From NCBI GenBank assembly GCA_900555545.1, contig USLQ01000059.1, positions 1 to 6,726 of the forward strand: DNA of 6,726 nt. Reading direction: 5' to 3'. Shown here one piece after another: positions 6,479 to 6,726 of this stretch. A model generated the notes under the pieces. The model saw only the letters and a program-made list of their open reading frames with translations, made no database searches and had not been told where the DNA came from. Position numbers and translations under genes: made by a program. This DNA comes from an uncultured Oscillospiraceae bacterium. GTDB lineage: Bacteria > Bacillota > Clostridia > Oscillospirales > Acutalibacteraceae. The stretch's first letter is position 1, and the number at the start of each line of letters is the position of its first letter.

Positions 6479-6726
6479 ATGGTTTCAGTTGTATTCTGCT
6501 GCGGCGGGAGCAGGGGAGACCTGCTCACAGCTGCAGCCCTGCTTGAGGAGCCGTCCGTTGCGCTGCGGGGGATTGTGTACTCCCCCAGCGGGGGGAGCGG
6601 ACCGGAATTTACCGAGCAGCTTACTGCGCTGCTGGGCGGCGACGTGCCTGTGGTGACGGCCGCGCCCGGCGCGCTCTTCCGGCCGTACAAAACCGGCGGG
6701 GCGGCAGAACATTTGGAGACCTTGCC
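6479..6726 (+). CDS. Divergent nucleoside-hydrolase-like protein, 3' truncated by window edge
   Basis: Only the first 82 residues are in the window. The N-terminus MVSVVFCCGGSRGD, then LLTAAALLEEP and VALRGIVYSPSGG, followed by LLGGDVPVV and an APGALFRP segment, matches the beta-loop-helix-beta start of inosine/uridine-preferring nucleoside hydrolases without gaps (typically IILDTDPGIDDALALLxAL, then vPVyxGaxxPL). Those enzymes cleave the N-glycosidic bond of ribonucleosides using Ca2+ held by the DxDxxxDD cluster. Here that cluster reads CCGGSRGD (residues 7-14), keeping only the last Asp, so classical hydrolysis is doubtful. It could be a non-catalytic binding protein, an enzyme with altered chemistry, or an unrelated Rossmann-like protein. 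The ATG has a strong double ribosome site and lies 51 nt after the binding-protein gene, so it is probably part of the same operon. The family call is by motif shape only. Confidence 0.55.
   Translation, partial: MVSVVFCCGGSRGDLLTAAALLEEPSVALRGIVYSPSGGSGPEFTEQLTALLGGDVPVVTAAPGALFRPYKTGGAAEHLETL

Overview
The window is one tightly packed, entirely plus-strand operon segment from what is probably a fairly GC-rich anaerobic-type member of the Bacillota. The evidence for that host is strong AGGAGG-like Shine-Dalgarno sequences, a lipoprotein-anchored solute-binding protein and moderately high GC by eye. The lineage call is an inference only; no rRNA or other marker is present.

Layout: (1) Bases 1-1726 encode a sugar-phosphate catabolic module. 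It consists of the C-terminal half of a ribulose/allulose-phosphate 3-epimerase (AlsE/Rpe family), a ROK-family sugar kinase closely resembling allose kinase AlsK, and an RpiB-type isomerase with an intact active site. These are the same three activities as in the E. coli D-allose pathway: allose to allose-6-P (kinase), to allulose-6-P (RpiB/AlsI), to fructose-6-P (AlsE). (2) Bases 1723-6427 encode a complete ABC importer of the BMP/Nup (YufNOPQ-like, nucleoside-type) family: a tandem-domain ATPase, two membrane permeases and, unusually placed last, the BMP-family binding lipoprotein. (3) From base 6479 to the window end is the start of a further gene. Its N-terminus aligns with the inosine/uridine-preferring nucleoside hydrolase fold, but the calcium- and ribose-binding Asp cluster is almost entirely lost.

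All junctions are short or overlapping (gap of 7, overlaps of 4, 4, 50, 8 and 4, then a gap of 51 nt), and I see no internal terminator or promoter. The genes are therefore probably co-transcribed and translationally coupled. No regulator gene is visible; the promoter must lie upstream of the window.

The main point of interest is the combination. An allose-type (or ribose-type) sugar-phosphate pathway is joined to an importer family known mainly for nucleosides, followed by a degenerate nucleoside-hydrolase-like protein. This suggests either a rare-sugar importer recruited from the nucleoside family, or salvage of a nucleoside or glycoside whose sugar is fed through kinase, isomerase and epimerase into central metabolism. 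The substrate cannot be settled from sequence alone. No stretch over 300 bases lacks a gene.
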